In this document: positions 1 to 11,122 of the stretch, piece after piece
How the letters are laid out: each line of letters opens with the position of its first letter
Position numbering within the stretch: position 1 is the first letter of the stretch
Source: Siphonodentalium dalli
Lineage: Eukaryota > Mollusca > Scaphopoda > Gadilida > Siphonodentaliidae
Direction: 5' to 3'
Length of the DNA: 64,000 nt
Assembly: GCA_032622095.1 (NCBI GenBank)
Contig: CP136064.1
Coordinates: forward strand, 279,521,614-279,585,613
The notes under the pieces: model-generated
What the model was told of the DNA's origin: nothing
Seen by the model: only the letters and a program-made list of their open reading frames with translations
Database searches by the model: none
Program-made: the position numbers and the translations under genes

Positions 1-247
1 TCTAGCATTCGCGCCCATCATAAATTTAATACCTTGACGATTTATAATAACCAAAATAAATCTAGGGCAATGTACGTTGTGTGCAGAGCATCGTCATTCG
101 ACAAACCCTATATAACCAGCTGGAGTCAGTACTATCAAAGAGTATTTATAATAAGAATCTATGCTTCCATTGTCAAAGCTGCGAATTAATGAAGAGCATG
201 GATATATACATATATACAATGGGGTAGCTAACACACCATTCATTCGC

Positions 248-1138
248 TGTCGTATTCGTCGTCGTCATCATCGTTATCATCATCGTTATCATCATCATTA
301 TCATCACCATCGTCGACGTTGTTATCGCCGTTTTTGTCAATCTTCGTCATTGTCGTCACCAACATCTTCATCATTATCATCATCATCATCATCATCATAA
401 TTATCATCATAATCGACATCATCGTCATCATTGTCATCATTATCATCACCAACATATTCATCGTTATCATCATCATAATTATCATCATAATTATCATCAT
501 AATCGACATCATTGTCATCATTATCATCACCAACATCTTCATCATTATCATCATCATAATTATCATCATAATTATCATCATAATCGACATCATTGTCATC
601 ATTATCATCACCAACATCTTCATCATTATCATCATCATAATTATCATCATAATCGACATCATTGTCATCATTATCATCACCAACATCTTCATCATTATCA
701 TCATCATAATTATCATCATAATTATCATCATAATCGACATCATTGTCATCATTATCATCACCAACATCTTCATCATTATCATCATCATAATTATCATCAT
801 AATCGACATCATTGTCATCATTATCATCACCAACATCTTCATCATTATCATCATCATAATTATCATCATAATCGACATCATTGTCATCATTATCATCACC
901 AACATCTTCATCATTATCATCATCATAATTATCATCATAATTATCATCATAATCGACATCATTGTCATCATTATCATCACCAACATCTTCATCATTATCA
1001 TCATCATAATTATCATCATAATCGACATCATTGTCATCATTATCATCACCAACATCTTCATCATTATCATCATCATAATTATCATCATAATTATCATCAT
1101 AATCGACATCATTGTCATCATTGTCATCATTATCATCG
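248..1138. repeat. CAT/ATC-rich minisatellite, 69/81-bp units
   Basis: The array is built from ATC/CAT triplets. The marker CACCAACATCTTCATC recurs at spacings of 81 or 69 bp from about 448 to 1048, and the two unit sizes differ by one 12-bp block (AATTATCATCAT). Both sizes are multiples of three, so long open frames run through on both strands, Ile-rich on + and Met/Ile-rich on -. These are composition artefacts: there is no plausible start context, domain or splice structure. It may have grown from a CAT microsatellite. Confidence 0.95.
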
Positions 1139-1579
1139 TCTTCTCGATCACCAGCGCTGGCGATGAGGGTTCAAATCCACATGTTTCCATCTTGGACTTT
1201 GTGACTCGAAATCGTTATCTGGTGGAGTTGGCAGTTACTCGCCGATGGCCGGTGGTTTGCGCACATGGTCGACGAGTTTATCAGCCATTGGAGTCACTGT
1301 TAGGTTAGCCGTAAGTGGGCGGACTTCCTCCATATGCACCACTAAAGCTGGCAATACCGTGATATGGCAATAGTTGCCGAAATCGACATTGAACCCCAAT
1401 CAATCACTCATTTTCATCGTCATAATCATTATTATCGTCGTCGTTAACAGCGTCAACCTATAATCATCTCCACCCCCCTCAACTCGTTTCGTCGTAGCGA
1501 TTAACATCGTCCTGACATCGCATTTGTTGTTATCCCATCACATGCGACGTATAGGGCTGTAACGATTCAGACCGTCGAG
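1139..1579. other. No gene seen
   Basis: Unique-looking intergenic sequence with a small residual TCG/CGT triplet run near 1425-1450. No coding or RNA feature was recognised. Confidence 0.5.
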
Positions 1580-1692
1580 GTGCGATGCGAATCGCGATTT
1601 TACTATCACGGCGCGATGCGCATCGCGATTTTACTATCACGGTGCGATGCGCATCGCGATTTTACTATCACGGGGCGATGCGCATCGCGATG
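1580..1692. repeat. 31-bp tandem repeat with internal palindrome, 4 copies
   Basis: Four near-identical 31-bp units, the last partial. Each carries the 14-bp palindrome GCGATGCGCATCGC (first copy imperfect) followed by ATTTTACTATCACGG. It is locally GC-rich in an AT-rich setting. Confidence 0.9.
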
Positions 1693-1970
1693 CTACAATT
1701 GACGGCTGTGAAAACTAGATGAACCACTAATCATTTTTCTCACCAGTGTTCACCTCAGCATATCCATTGAAGTAAATTATGGGACCTAACTAAAATGACC
1801 AAAATGCATGCATGGCCAGGTATTACAAGTAGTATATAATAGCTATTATAGTCCCCAGATCTGCCCATGCTGGAAGTTTTGAGTGGACAAGTTTGTATAT
1901 CTGACTATTGATAACTCTGCTTACATGCATTGTTTTTACATCGTTCGCACCCTCCCGAGAACCGAGTAAC

Positions 1971-2458
1971 TTAAAGGTACTCAATCCGATAAAACTCATC
2001 TCAATTACTATTTCAATGGCTTCGGGGGTCAAAAATATTTGATTCGAGTCGATGAAGTCACCCATCAAAGCTCAGATTTGTTAGATATCGATTTTAGAAA
2101 TCTATTATTTTTCATTATCGGGAATTCTTTCTGGCCCAGTACGTAGTCAAAATTGCGTGATTATTAACACTTGATTTTAGAGTTATTCATACTTGTCTGT
2201 TTGAATAGAGTTTTGGTATACAAATCTCGAGCAGGACACGAAATTGACGGCAATTATTAGTACTCATCTCGAGAACATAACAAATTTCAAAAATAAAATC
2301 TGATAACTCTGAGCTTTGTTTGATGGGTTCCCTCGACTCGAATCAAATATTTTTTACACCCAAAGCCAAAGAAATAGTAATATAGGACCCTCTGATCGGA
2401 TTGTTGTTGTTGGAATCTGTTGAGATGGGGACACTCTTTACGGATTGAGTACCTTTAA
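1971..2458. mobile_element. TTAA-flanked MITE, family A, copy 1
   Basis: The element begins TTAAAGGTACTCAATCCGAT and ends with the inverse, GGATTGAGTACCTTTAA, giving terminal inverted repeats bounded by TTAA. The two halves are further related in inverted orientation: the GGCTTCGGGGGTCAAAAATA block on the left has a reverse counterpart near 2340-2375. Close copies lie at 21050-21526 and 60258-60742, and shorter variants at 19165-19544 and 22690-23092. There is no coding capacity. A TTAA target is typical of piggyBac and Kolobok transposons; which of the two is inferred only loosely. Confidence 0.88.
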
Positions 2459-4333
2459 CAGTTTAGTGTACTTGTCGCGAGCTGGCAGCGAGTCAACATA
2501 ATAACGTGTCAATCGTCAAGGCGTTCGTCGCTTCTTTTTTTTTGTGGCAATGGGTGTGTGGTTATTGGTGTATCAATGCCAATGACCGCTGCATGTTTGG
2601 CGATGAACATTTCAACCAATTGGAACCTATGCGCCCTTTGTGAACACAGATGATATCATCGTGTGTACATATTTCATATTATCATAACTTTAGTTCGGCA
2701 CGTCTGATTTTTAAAATGTATTCACATGCTTTCACAACAAGCACACACTATATATATATACACATACAATTCGTTTTTACATATAATTAACCACATAGCC
2801 GTTATACCTACATATATACCAATTTTTCACAATCACTGTATTAAAATTCCAATATATTTTGTATATGCCTAATATTATATATGATTTTAAGGGCGCTACC
2901 AGTTCTGACTATGGTTTTCTTGTATTTATTGACCCCTCATACTTCTGATTAAGAAAACGCACACACAACCCGAGGGAAGAACTACTGAAGCATTTGGGTT
3001 GAAATACAGTTTCGGAAGAAGCTGTTGAACACACTTCTTTCATCAGATCGTCCATCGGCCAGATGCATGTTGGTTATCGGTTTGAGTGATCTCAGACTTT
3101 CTGCATGGTACAGCCGCGGGGTCAATATCGAAGTGATCTCAGACTACATGAATGGTACAGCCGCAGGGTCAATATCGAACGCGTATCTGTTCCAGATAGT
3201 TGGTTTTGAACCCATACCCTCATTACAAATATATGCCCTTTCATACTGAAGTAAATGTAATGTAATGTCATGGATGAGAAACGCCGATAATACTGTTAAA
3301 AGTATTAAGCAACATACATTGTTATTTTACAATATATACGCATGGCTGTTTCGTTCTGATGTGACCACAGGTTTTATACATCCGCCCATATAAGGTGTAC
3401 ATATCATTTTTTTTTAATTCATGAAAGAAATCACTGTGTATTTGAATATTCATATAGTTAACGCCCCACCAGACCCCCTATATTCACGTCAATCGTGCTC
3501 AAAAATGTGTTCACCTCATCATTGGCAGCCGACAGTAATCACACCGACCTTTCGAAAATATGTTGCCAACTGTGCTTCTTCGACGATGCAACCGCTCATC
3601 TCATACGCAGGGCGATGATTGTATAGGAATATATATATGACTGTGGAAATCCGAAAAGAAGTGACTAAGAAATACTCGAAGGTATACATATATAGGACCT
3701 CGGGCTGTTCCTGCAGCATATTTCTATACCCCAATGCATTGACGAAATATACATAAATTCATCAAAATTCAAGCAGGCAAATGTCGAGGTATTGCGCGAA
3801 TACAACTGCTACTATATCAACCGGTCCATTCTGTCAAAAACAATTAAAATGTTGTATTTTTTGTGATTTAGTTGTAAGGATTCCAACATAAAGCTACGAG
3901 ATGCATGCGCGGTTGAGAATCGTTGAAGAAGCACGGTTGGCAATATAGATGTGCGTTTTGGGATGTTCGTTTGTAATACATGTGTGTACCATACACAGCC
4001 TATCCACTTACCTATCAGTTCACGTTTCTCGCTTGTACCCTCAATACCCTTGAATCATTATAACACGCATTGAGCTGCAGTGTAGATTGAATGCCAATCT
4101 CATATTTATTATAGTACCAGATGTACTTCCATCCACGCTCTAACTCGATATGTCTTTAAAGCCCTTTCGTGATGGAATCTGCGCTGGTGCAGCATTTAAG
4201 ATCATGTGCCAATGCATTCTCTTGTACATGCAAGTCTCCCATAGGGAGCATCGCATTTATAAAATGATGCACTGGTTTACAAGGTCAATGTAAATATTGT
4301 TAGGCAAATGTATTATATATTATATGTTTTGGA
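2459..4333. other. Intergenic, no gene; small local duplication
   Basis: No protein or RNA gene was recognised. At about 3087-3180 a segment containing GTGATCTCAGACT..GGTACAGCCGC..GTCAATATCGAA occurs twice in tandem (about 54 bp apart). A short stretch near 2875-2930 (GCTACCAGTTCTGACTATGG) is repeated near 46510-46550, so some of this is dispersed repeat. A fragment near 4196-4260 resembles the hairpin MITE family D (GTGCCAATGCATTCTC). Confidence 0.6.
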
Positions 4334-4627
4334 ACTTATGTCTGTCTGTCTGTATATGTGTGTTATAGACTCGGAAACTGCTCAACTGATCCGATTCAAA
4401 TTTGGTATGCAGGCCTACTTTGATCCCGGGAACAATATGGGCGGGTCCAATTCCACGTGCGACCGTGTCCTTGACCTTTACCTTGACCTCGCTCACATTC
4501 GCTCATTTTGGCACGTTTCTGACCGATCGAACAATAGTTTGTCCTGACGCTGTATATTCAGCCGAGACGGAGGCGATCACAAAGAAATCCCTAAATAAGG
4601 CGGACGAAGTCCGACACATCAGCTAGT
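4334..4627 (+). mobile_element. Helitron-like non-autonomous element
   Basis: The left part is a GTCTGTCTGTCTG-rich leader followed by a conserved block reading ACTCGGAAACTGCTCAACTG, similar in layout to 53995-54712. The right end has the Helitron signature: a short hairpin CGGAC-GAA-GTCCG at 4601-4613, nine bases, then CTAG at 4623-4626 followed by T. Helitrons end in CTRR a short distance after a hairpin and insert at A/T. No Rep/helicase is present. The left boundary is uncertain. Confidence 0.6.
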
Positions 4628-5894
4628 CTTATATATGCGAGGCTCCATGTGGGGGGACTGCGATATATAAGACGATGCACTGGCACAGAGTTTTTGCAAA
4701 ATTTCAGCAAGGGTTAAACAGTATAGAGTTGTGAGGCGTATGACACGGAGCATGCTTATATAATGTGCCACATTAGTTTGTAGAAGCTCTAATGTTATAC
4801 ATTCTTGTGGCGAACACTCATGTATACGAAAATACCATGAATGCATGATGCCATGTATACTCTAGTCCAACTATATCACGATCTGCGTATTCCAATATAT
4901 ATCACTGCCATGCTATTATTATCTGACCTGTTGTTTGAGAATTTTGCGGGGATATTGCAACGACTTTCGTCCTTCCGTACCAACGTTGAGCTCTCTGTCT
5001 CAGTTATCCGGGTGTCAATTATAATAAACACATAACTTTGTGTTTGAGAGAATTTTAACCCCCGATCGATGTTTGGCGGGGGATATAGAAATTGGTTCCC
5101 TCACGTCCGTCACAGTTTTGGAGCTCTCTGTCTCATTCATCCAGATTTGCATTATCTTTGGTTTTCTCATGAACCATCATGACGGGGAGGGGGGGGGGGG
5201 GGTATTACCATAAAACTGGTTTCGTCAAATCATTTTTGGCAGTGGTATGGCCATTAGTTTGATAAATGCATGGGTGCCATTTATTTATTTAACCTCAACG
5301 AAGTGTGGCTTACAATATTTATAAACAAGTCATGAGAATGGTCAACTTGAATAAAATATGAAATTATGCAAAGGTTACATTTAATAGCAAATACATGCAT
5401 TAAATGAAGAAAGCTATGCAAAAAATATAAACGCTATAATATTATGCAGAAAGTCATATGTCACAGGCATGCTGATATACGGCAGATCGGTGTTATTTAT
5501 TGTTCCAGGCATATGTCGCACGCATGTGGTCGTAATTATATACAACACATGGACGTCTTGAACTGTTATGTCTGATTAGCTTAGAGGGGAAAACACATCG
5601 AAGTTTGTGATGATGTCAGAGCTCCCAGAACGCATTAGAAAATAGGCCGTGTACGAATGAGTCTTTGTTTTGTTTCGTTTTTGTTGTTGTTAAATAATTT
5701 ATTGGTATATTATGCACGATAGAAAAGGGATTGGGGACAATTTACAGAAACTTACTTTGCCCCTCTCCCAATGTACACTCATTTTATTCACTTGCACATT
5801 GTATCCGCCATCATAGATCAAACGTGAATGTTCTTTGGTAGATTCAAGAACCACAATGGAATGGAGGATATCCGCATGCAACAGGATTTGGCAT
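4628..5894. other. Intergenic, no gene; poly-G run
   Basis: No coding feature was recognised. Two related segments occur near 4960-5025 and 5095-5155, both with GAGCTCTCTGTCTCA. A G homopolymer run lies at about 5185-5201. A family D-like fragment (TTATATATGCGAGGCTCCAT) is at about 4629-4650. Confidence 0.5.
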
Positions 5895-7068
5895 CATATA
5901 TATATATAATCCTTTATTTCCTCCATGTAATGGAGAGCTTAGAATAAATGTATACAAATAACGATACAAATGAACAATAACACAAGAAAGAATACATCAT
6001 GTGAGTATGTACAGTAAGTCAATCACAGAAGGACATTCATGATAATAATATCTACGGTTTTAATTTTTATCAATTATGCAATAATATATTGTGAGAATTC
6101 AGGCACAAGTGTATAAACGATGTACCTGTTTAGCACGAGAGTATATGGGGTTTCGGAATATTGGGATAAGATGCAATAAGATGCTATATTGACAAAACTA
6201 AATCGATGATACGCACCATAATAAATTGTAGTTGGGATACTCGGACGGGTGCATGCATTATTTGCACTACATTGCTATAATACAAAAAATTATGGAATAT
6301 TAGGTATGATACCATCAGATGCCCGGAGCAGCTCGTGATAATCGTTCCACATGCGGAGCGTACTCCTTGTTATAAATATAATAAATTTGTTAATATCTGT
6401 TATTTTTTCCCGAACATGTGGTGGGATGCATGACAGAAGTATCATCATCTGTTCGTAGGTGGTGAGCTTGTCAATTTCTATGAAGCAAGGGATGTCAAAA
6501 CGTTCAAGAAGTGTGAACCACATGTCGTTCCTTGCCGCAGATATTTCTGGACAGACAATTATGCTGTGTTCAACTTTGTTGCTGTACTGTTTATTACAGA
6601 GCAAACACTTTCCGTTTTCGGGAATCACGGATTTTGCTAAGAGCTTCGCTATTTCAAGGAATTGAACTTTGTATTGTGGATAAGTTCTACATGTGAACCA
6701 TAACGGCGAAACAGCCAGTGAGCTGTAGCTATCTGAAAAGTGTTGAAGTGAACTTTCTCTATGAAGACGCGCTTTCCATGCCGCTTCCTGGAAGTGTGAT
6801 ACTCCCTGGCAGACTAGCTGCTTCCATGCGTCCTTCGATGGGAAATTCTCGTTTTCAACGAAGGCAATTAAATGTGATTTGAGATTGTATTTCTCTAAGA
6901 TTAAAATTATATCTGATATAAATGAATGCTCGCTTAAATTGTCCCCTCTGATGGCGGTGTCTAAACGACACATGAAAATTTCTTTTGAAGATTTGATCAG
7001 GGATGTTCTACAAAGACTTCCGAGTAGTACGAGTTTGCGTTTGTCAATGAGGGCCGTAATGGGGAATG
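5895..7068 (-). mobile_element. 5'-truncated non-LTR retrotransposon (LINE)
   Basis: The element is read on the minus strand from the inverted repeat near 7068 down to a 3' tail near 5895, where the minus strand reads GGAGGAAATAAAGGATT followed by a TA microsatellite. It contains the C-terminal part of a reverse-transcriptase ORF (6290-7084). A 5' truncation and a short A-rich or microsatellite 3' tail are usual for LINE insertions by target-primed reverse transcription. The family is probably in the CR1/jockey-like range, by the C-terminal zinc motif only. Confidence 0.7.
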
Positions 7069-7084
7069 TGCCTAGGAGGCCCAT
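6290..7084 (-). pseudogene. C-terminal fragment of LINE reverse-transcriptase polyprotein
   Basis: An open frame of 264 residues. The N-terminal ITALIDKRKLVLLGSL matches the region just after the reverse-transcriptase domain in many LINE ORF2 proteins. At residues 160-178 a C-x2-C-x9-H-x4-C motif (CLLCNKQYSNKVEHSIIVC) forms the characteristic C-terminal zinc-binding site of these proteins. It is followed by an aromatic- and Leu-rich tail and a stop at 6290. The catalytic reverse-transcriptase core and the endonuclease are absent. The reading frame is intact across what remains, so the insertion may be fairly young, but it is a dead fragment. The upstream first codons lie in a palindrome (7045-7105) and are unlikely to be genuine protein start. 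Confidence 0.75.
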
Positions 7085-7105
7085 TCCCCATTACGGCCCT
7101 CATTG
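7045..7105. repeat. 24-bp perfect inverted repeat at LINE truncation point
   Basis: The arm CAATGAGGGCCGTAATGGGG.. at 7045-7068 is repeated as its exact reverse complement at 7082-7105, separated by 13 bases containing CCTAGG. It sits exactly where the LINE fragment starts, as expected for a small terminal inversion or fold-back during insertion. Confidence 0.9.
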
Positions 7106-7542
7106 CTTTATTAAGTTCCAATACTAGAACTACCACAAACTTTCAAAATGCCGATAACTTGCAACAGACATCGTTGATCTACGTCACATTAATATTATCA
7201 AATTATAAAATAGTGATGCTTGGGAAATTTATTGGAAATTTGCGACTCGGAAACAATCAAGTTTTACCAGATGTACCGGGTATAGTTCGCCCATGCACCA
7301 TCCATGTATATTTATGTTTGTGATAGTTCGCTTGTTTTTTTTTCATCTTGACGGAAGTTAAAAAACATCGACGAAGGTGTCAGGAATATGTTTATGGATT
7401 ACTTTCATTTGTTGCATGCTTATACTCATTTATCTCTTACATAATTATCAGTTTATATCATGCATCATTTTGAATAGCGGTGAGATGTTATTATCATTGA
7501 GTCGGGTGCGTGAAGACAAGAAAGCGACATTGCTGCTATATG
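7106..7542. other. No gene seen
   Basis: AT-rich sequence with no recognisable coding, RNA or repeat structure. Confidence 0.45.
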
Positions 7543-7827
7543 GTAGTCTTAGTTGCTGCTTAATAGACTAAATAGGTACCAAACCTCTTGGATACCCCAT
7601 TGAAGCCAATGCTAAAATACGTTGTTCTGACATTAAGGGTGTCTTGATTGACAATAAATCATATCGTATACAGAAATTATTAATAGACTTAGTTGCTGCT
7701 TAATAGACCAAAATCGGTTCCCGTCCTCTTTGATACCCCATTGAAACCATTGATATTATACGTTGTTCTGCTTGCAAGGGGGTCTTCATTGACAATAAAT
7801 CATATTGTATACGAGAATTATTGGCAA
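7543..7827. repeat. 140-bp tandem duplication
   Basis: Two diverged copies, period about 140 bp. CTTAGTTGCTGCTTAATAGAC at 7548 and 7688 starts each copy, and both share GATACCCCATTGAA and TTGACAATAAATCATAT. No coding signal. Confidence 0.85.
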
Positions 7828-8846
7828 ACTTCAATAATAGCGGCACTAACGTACATCCATCCTGTTATCTCAAAGAAGAAATTATATGATTTGTGGGTTT
7901 TTTGGCGTCTGTTTTCTTTTTTTCTTTAAAATGCAATCAATTTAGTCGGCCGCACATAACACAGCACCAATAACTCAATTATGAGCTGACGTCATGTCGG
8001 GTAGAATTCACTTTGTCATTTTTTATCTTCGAAACGCATACAGTTTGGCAGACGATTCATCGCAGCGCCACCCGCGCATCATCCTTTACGATTTATTTAT
8101 GGCATATTTTCAAAGCACGATTTGAATTGTTACCTTCTCCATTAGTGAACAATTATTAAAAGGGTTTAGGTTCAAACATAATGCCGGGTAATGGCGGTGT
8201 AATTGGGCTACAAACACTAGGATATATGAGAATACCAAGAAAGTCAGTTGATTGTATTTACACGAATAAACTCTATATAATTAAGCGAAAGTTATGAATA
8301 TTTAGAGTTATAGGATACTAAATTTATCATTGAGGTACGAGGTATCCGGGTGCATCCTGGTGATCGTGTGATCGTCTTTCTTTTTTTCTAACTAGGTCAC
8401 TGACTAGGTAATTGGGACTGATAAGAAGAACACACAAGAATAATGATGCGCGTTGTCAATTGGATATATATATATTGGGGGGGGGGGGTGAAATATTTAT
8501 GTGGTGCTTAGAAGCATGATATGTTGGAAGTGTAGTTTCTTATATATTGCACGTTTGTCTGAATATTTAATGATGAGTTTCATAATACACATCGGGATTG
8601 GTCCTGCTGTTATGGTCATATCATATGACCATATTTGGGGGAACTGATTTCATTGTGTGATATTCGCTGTTTGGTGTAACACCCGAGGTTCACATGTGAG
8701 AACCGAGCTTAATATTCGGGCCTGTATCTTACTGATATGCATATTGATATTATATACATGGTTCATGCATTAAATGGTAATGTGTCATTCTATATATACC
8801 ATCGTTATCTATCTTACCGATATATTCACATATGTCACAGTAATAG
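7828..8846. other. No gene seen; poly-G run
   Basis: AT-rich intergenic DNA. A G run lies at about 8478-8488. No coding or RNA gene was recognised. Confidence 0.45.
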
Positions 8847-8949
8847 TGTGTCTGTCATTTGCAGAATGAGGTCCCCAGAGGGTGAATTTGGTGATGCTAC
8901 CCCGCATAGCGGGCTAGCATCACTAAATTCACCCTCTGGGACCTCATTA
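8847..8949. mobile_element. Short foldback element
   Basis: Arms of about 40 bp (about 8864-8904 and 8909-8948) are near-perfect reverse complements, with one indel and few mismatches, and an almost absent loop. The outer end reads AATGAGGTCCC, the centre GCTA..CCGC/GCGGGCTAGC. One arm with its flank (TAGTGTGTCTG.CATTTGC.GAATGAGG) recurs in inverse at about 33985-34050, so this is a dispersed family. Confidence 0.8.
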
Positions 8950-9002
8950 AATTAATATAATAATATCACCAAGTTAATTAACGGTTTAAAGTGTAAACGG
9001 AA

Positions 9003-9419
9003 ATGTATAACATAGACCCGACACAGTTCTTTAAATACAACACCTATGCTGGAAAACGTGGACACGAACTCAAACTACAAGTGGAGCATAAATCTAAAGA
9101 TGTGCGGAAGTTCACATTCTCACAGAGAGTATGTTCAGAATGGAATAGCCTACCCGCTCATGTGGTTAAATCGCCCACATTAACACATTTAATTGAACAC
9201 ATTGACTTTCATCTAGCACCACAAAGGTTCATACATGACGTCAAGGACTAAATTTGGCATACATCATAATCAGATAATTCCAGGACGATCGGAATACGTA
9301 ATGCCAAACATGGAATATGAACAATATGCTAGTTTTATATATCTTCTGTTTCTATTTGTATCATTGGAACCATAAATCCAAACTGGATTTGTTTCAATAA
9401 ATTATACATACATACATAA
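9003..9419 (+). pseudogene. LINE 3' fragment: reverse-transcriptase C-terminus and 3' UTR
   Basis: The open frame 9003-9251 encodes 82 residues with RGHELKLQVEHKSKDVRKF followed by TFSQRVCSEWNSLPAHVVKS. This is the stereotyped C-terminal end of jockey/CR1-like LINE proteins (RGH..KL...R...RKxFFSxRVxxxWNSLPxxVVxA). About 170 bp of 3' UTR follows, ending CAATAAATTATACATACATACATA, i.e. a polyadenylation-like signal and a TACA microsatellite tail. The 5' end is truncated just downstream of the foldback element at 8847-8949. Confidence 0.8.
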
Positions 9420-9865
9420 TGCGCAGAAATTGCAACTCGAAGTCTCGTATCGTATAAAACAATTGAATTCACTGTTAATGTGGCGCACCAGTTCTCTCTG
9501 TGACACGTGTCATGTACATGCCAAATCAATATGAGATATAATACTGTGGTATAGGTAGACAAAATAGTCCTACGCAATTGTGGCAAAATTATTTGGGAAA
9601 CTCATCGTTATGGTATTATGTGATCAGTCTGTGTTGTGGATGTCGAAATCCTTATTACATCATGTACTTGCATTTCTCTGAATTTACAAGAATTGGTACT
9701 GTGTTGTAACCGTGACTCTCTTAATGTAGGGTGGGTGTTATTTTCGTTCTTCTCTTTCTCTTCTTTTTCGCCCTTGCGGCCGTGTCAGTGTTCAGTAAAG
9801 CCACTGGCGATCTCTCTTCCCCAACGTGACAGAGACGAATATATCGATAACATAGACAACTTTGG
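9420..9865. other. No gene seen
   Basis: No supportable coding or RNA feature. Confidence 0.45.
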
Positions 9866-10128
9866 TAGAGATTGGTAATGTGTAGGTATGTGTATATTTA
9901 CGGTAGAGATTGGTAATGTGTAGGTATGTGTATATTTACGGTAGAGATTGGTAATGTGTATATTTACGGTAGAGATTGGTAATATGTATATTTAGGGTAG
10001 AGATTGGTAATGTGTTACAGGTATCCATGTGTATATTTACGGTAGAGATTGGTAATGTGTATATTTACGGTAGAGATTGGTAATGTGTATATTTACGGCA
10101 GAGATCGGTAATGTGTATATGTACGGCA
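9866..10128. repeat. 28-bp tandem array (GGTAGAGATTGGTAATGTGT)
   Basis: Around nine units of GGTAGAGATTGGTAATGTGT plus ATATTTAC. A few are lengthened by TAGGTATGTG or by a GTTACAGGTATCCAT insertion. Units decay at the right edge (GGCAGAGATCGG). Confidence 0.9.
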
Positions 10129-10150
10129 CATAGATCAGTGTGAGCTGTAT

Positions 10151-11122
10151 CACGGTGGGGAATCACGTGGTTGCGAGCTGATGAGTATCACGAATTCAAA
10201 ATGGACGAGGCGATCGAAAGCGCGACTAAAAACGAGGAAAAGGGTAAACAAACTAAGATATGACATATCACATTGTATTTTGTCAGCTACGAGCAGATGC
10301 TATACTATTTTTCAAACAAGCTGATACCCCATTTGTGTCCAAATTCACATTTGTTTGCTCTAACATTCTTACCAAAGTTGTCAGTCGAAGGATTCTCCTA
10401 GAGGTATATGTGCACTGGTGTGCTCCACGCACATCCGACTGGCAACTTTGGTCAGAATGATATAGATAACCACCGAGTATTTCCGAACAAATAAGTATCA
10501 ACTTGTTTCAAAAATAAACTAGCATATGCTCGCAACAGTCAAAATGCAATGTTTTGTGTCAGTTCCTCATAGATTATGTTATTTGTGCGTTTGCATTAGC
10601 CTCGCCCATTGTGTACGCGTGGTACTCACCAGCCTCGCCCATTGTGTACGTGTGGTACCCATCAGCCTCGCCCATTGTGTACGCGTGGTACTCACCAGCC
10701 TCGCCCATTGTGTACGCGTGGTACCCATCAGCCTCGCCCATTGTGTACGTGTGGTACCCATCAGCCTCGCCCATTGTGTACGTGTGGTACCCATCAGCCT
10801 CGCCCATTGTGTACGCGTGGTACTCACCAGCCTCGCCCATTGTGTACGCGTGGTACCCATCAGCCTCGCCCATTGTGTACGTGTGGTACCCATCAGCCTC
10901 GCCCATTGTGTACGTGTGGTACCCATCAGCCTCGCCCATTGTGTACGTGTGGTACCCATCAGCCTCGCCCATTGTGTACGTGTGGTACCCATCAGCCTCG
11001 CCCATTGTGTACGTGTGGTACCCATCAGCCTCGCCCATTGTGTACGTGTGGTACCCATCAGCCTCGCCCATTGTGTACGCGTGGTACTCACCAACCTCGA
11101 AACCGCGTGATTCCCCATTGTG
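10151..11122. mobile_element. TIR element family E, copy 1, expanded by an internal minisatellite
   Basis: The left end CACGGTGGGGAATCACGTGG is matched by its near reverse complement at the right end (CGCGTGATTCCCCATTGTG). Related copies lie at 35305-35790 and 55056-55552. All contain a CAAAATGG(A/C)CGAGG block, an ATGACATAT.ACAT.GTATTTT block and a CTATACTATTTTTCAAACAAGCT block. This copy is about 486 bp longer than copy 2, nearly all explained by the 33-bp array at 10600-11094. No transposase is present. No clear target duplication was identified. Confidence 0.75.
10600..11094. repeat. 33-bp minisatellite, 15 copies
   Basis: Exactly fifteen 33-bp units beginning CCTCGCCCATTGTGTACG. Two variable sites (CGCG or CGTG; TACTCACCAG or TACCCATCAG) define types in the order A B A C B B A C B B B B B B A. 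The unit length is divisible by three and lacks stops in several frames, so three + frames and two - frames stay open. The peptides (for example SPIVYVWYPSA) are incidental. The single-copy progenitor can be recognised in the sister elements near 35735-35775 and 55490-55525. Confidence 0.95.

Noticed and set aside
240-1308. 316- and 329-codon Met/Ile-rich frames
   Set aside because: Products of the CAT/ATC triplet array.
1823-2068. Short frames repeated at 1.8, 21.4 and 60.2 kb as a conserved gene family
   Set aside because: The similarity comes from MITE family A copies, and the frames run on either strand through the TIR.
10600-11094. CRISPR-like array
   Set aside because: Repeats are directly adjacent without unique spacers, in a eukaryotic genome. 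The same applies to the 24-, 34- and 118-bp arrays.
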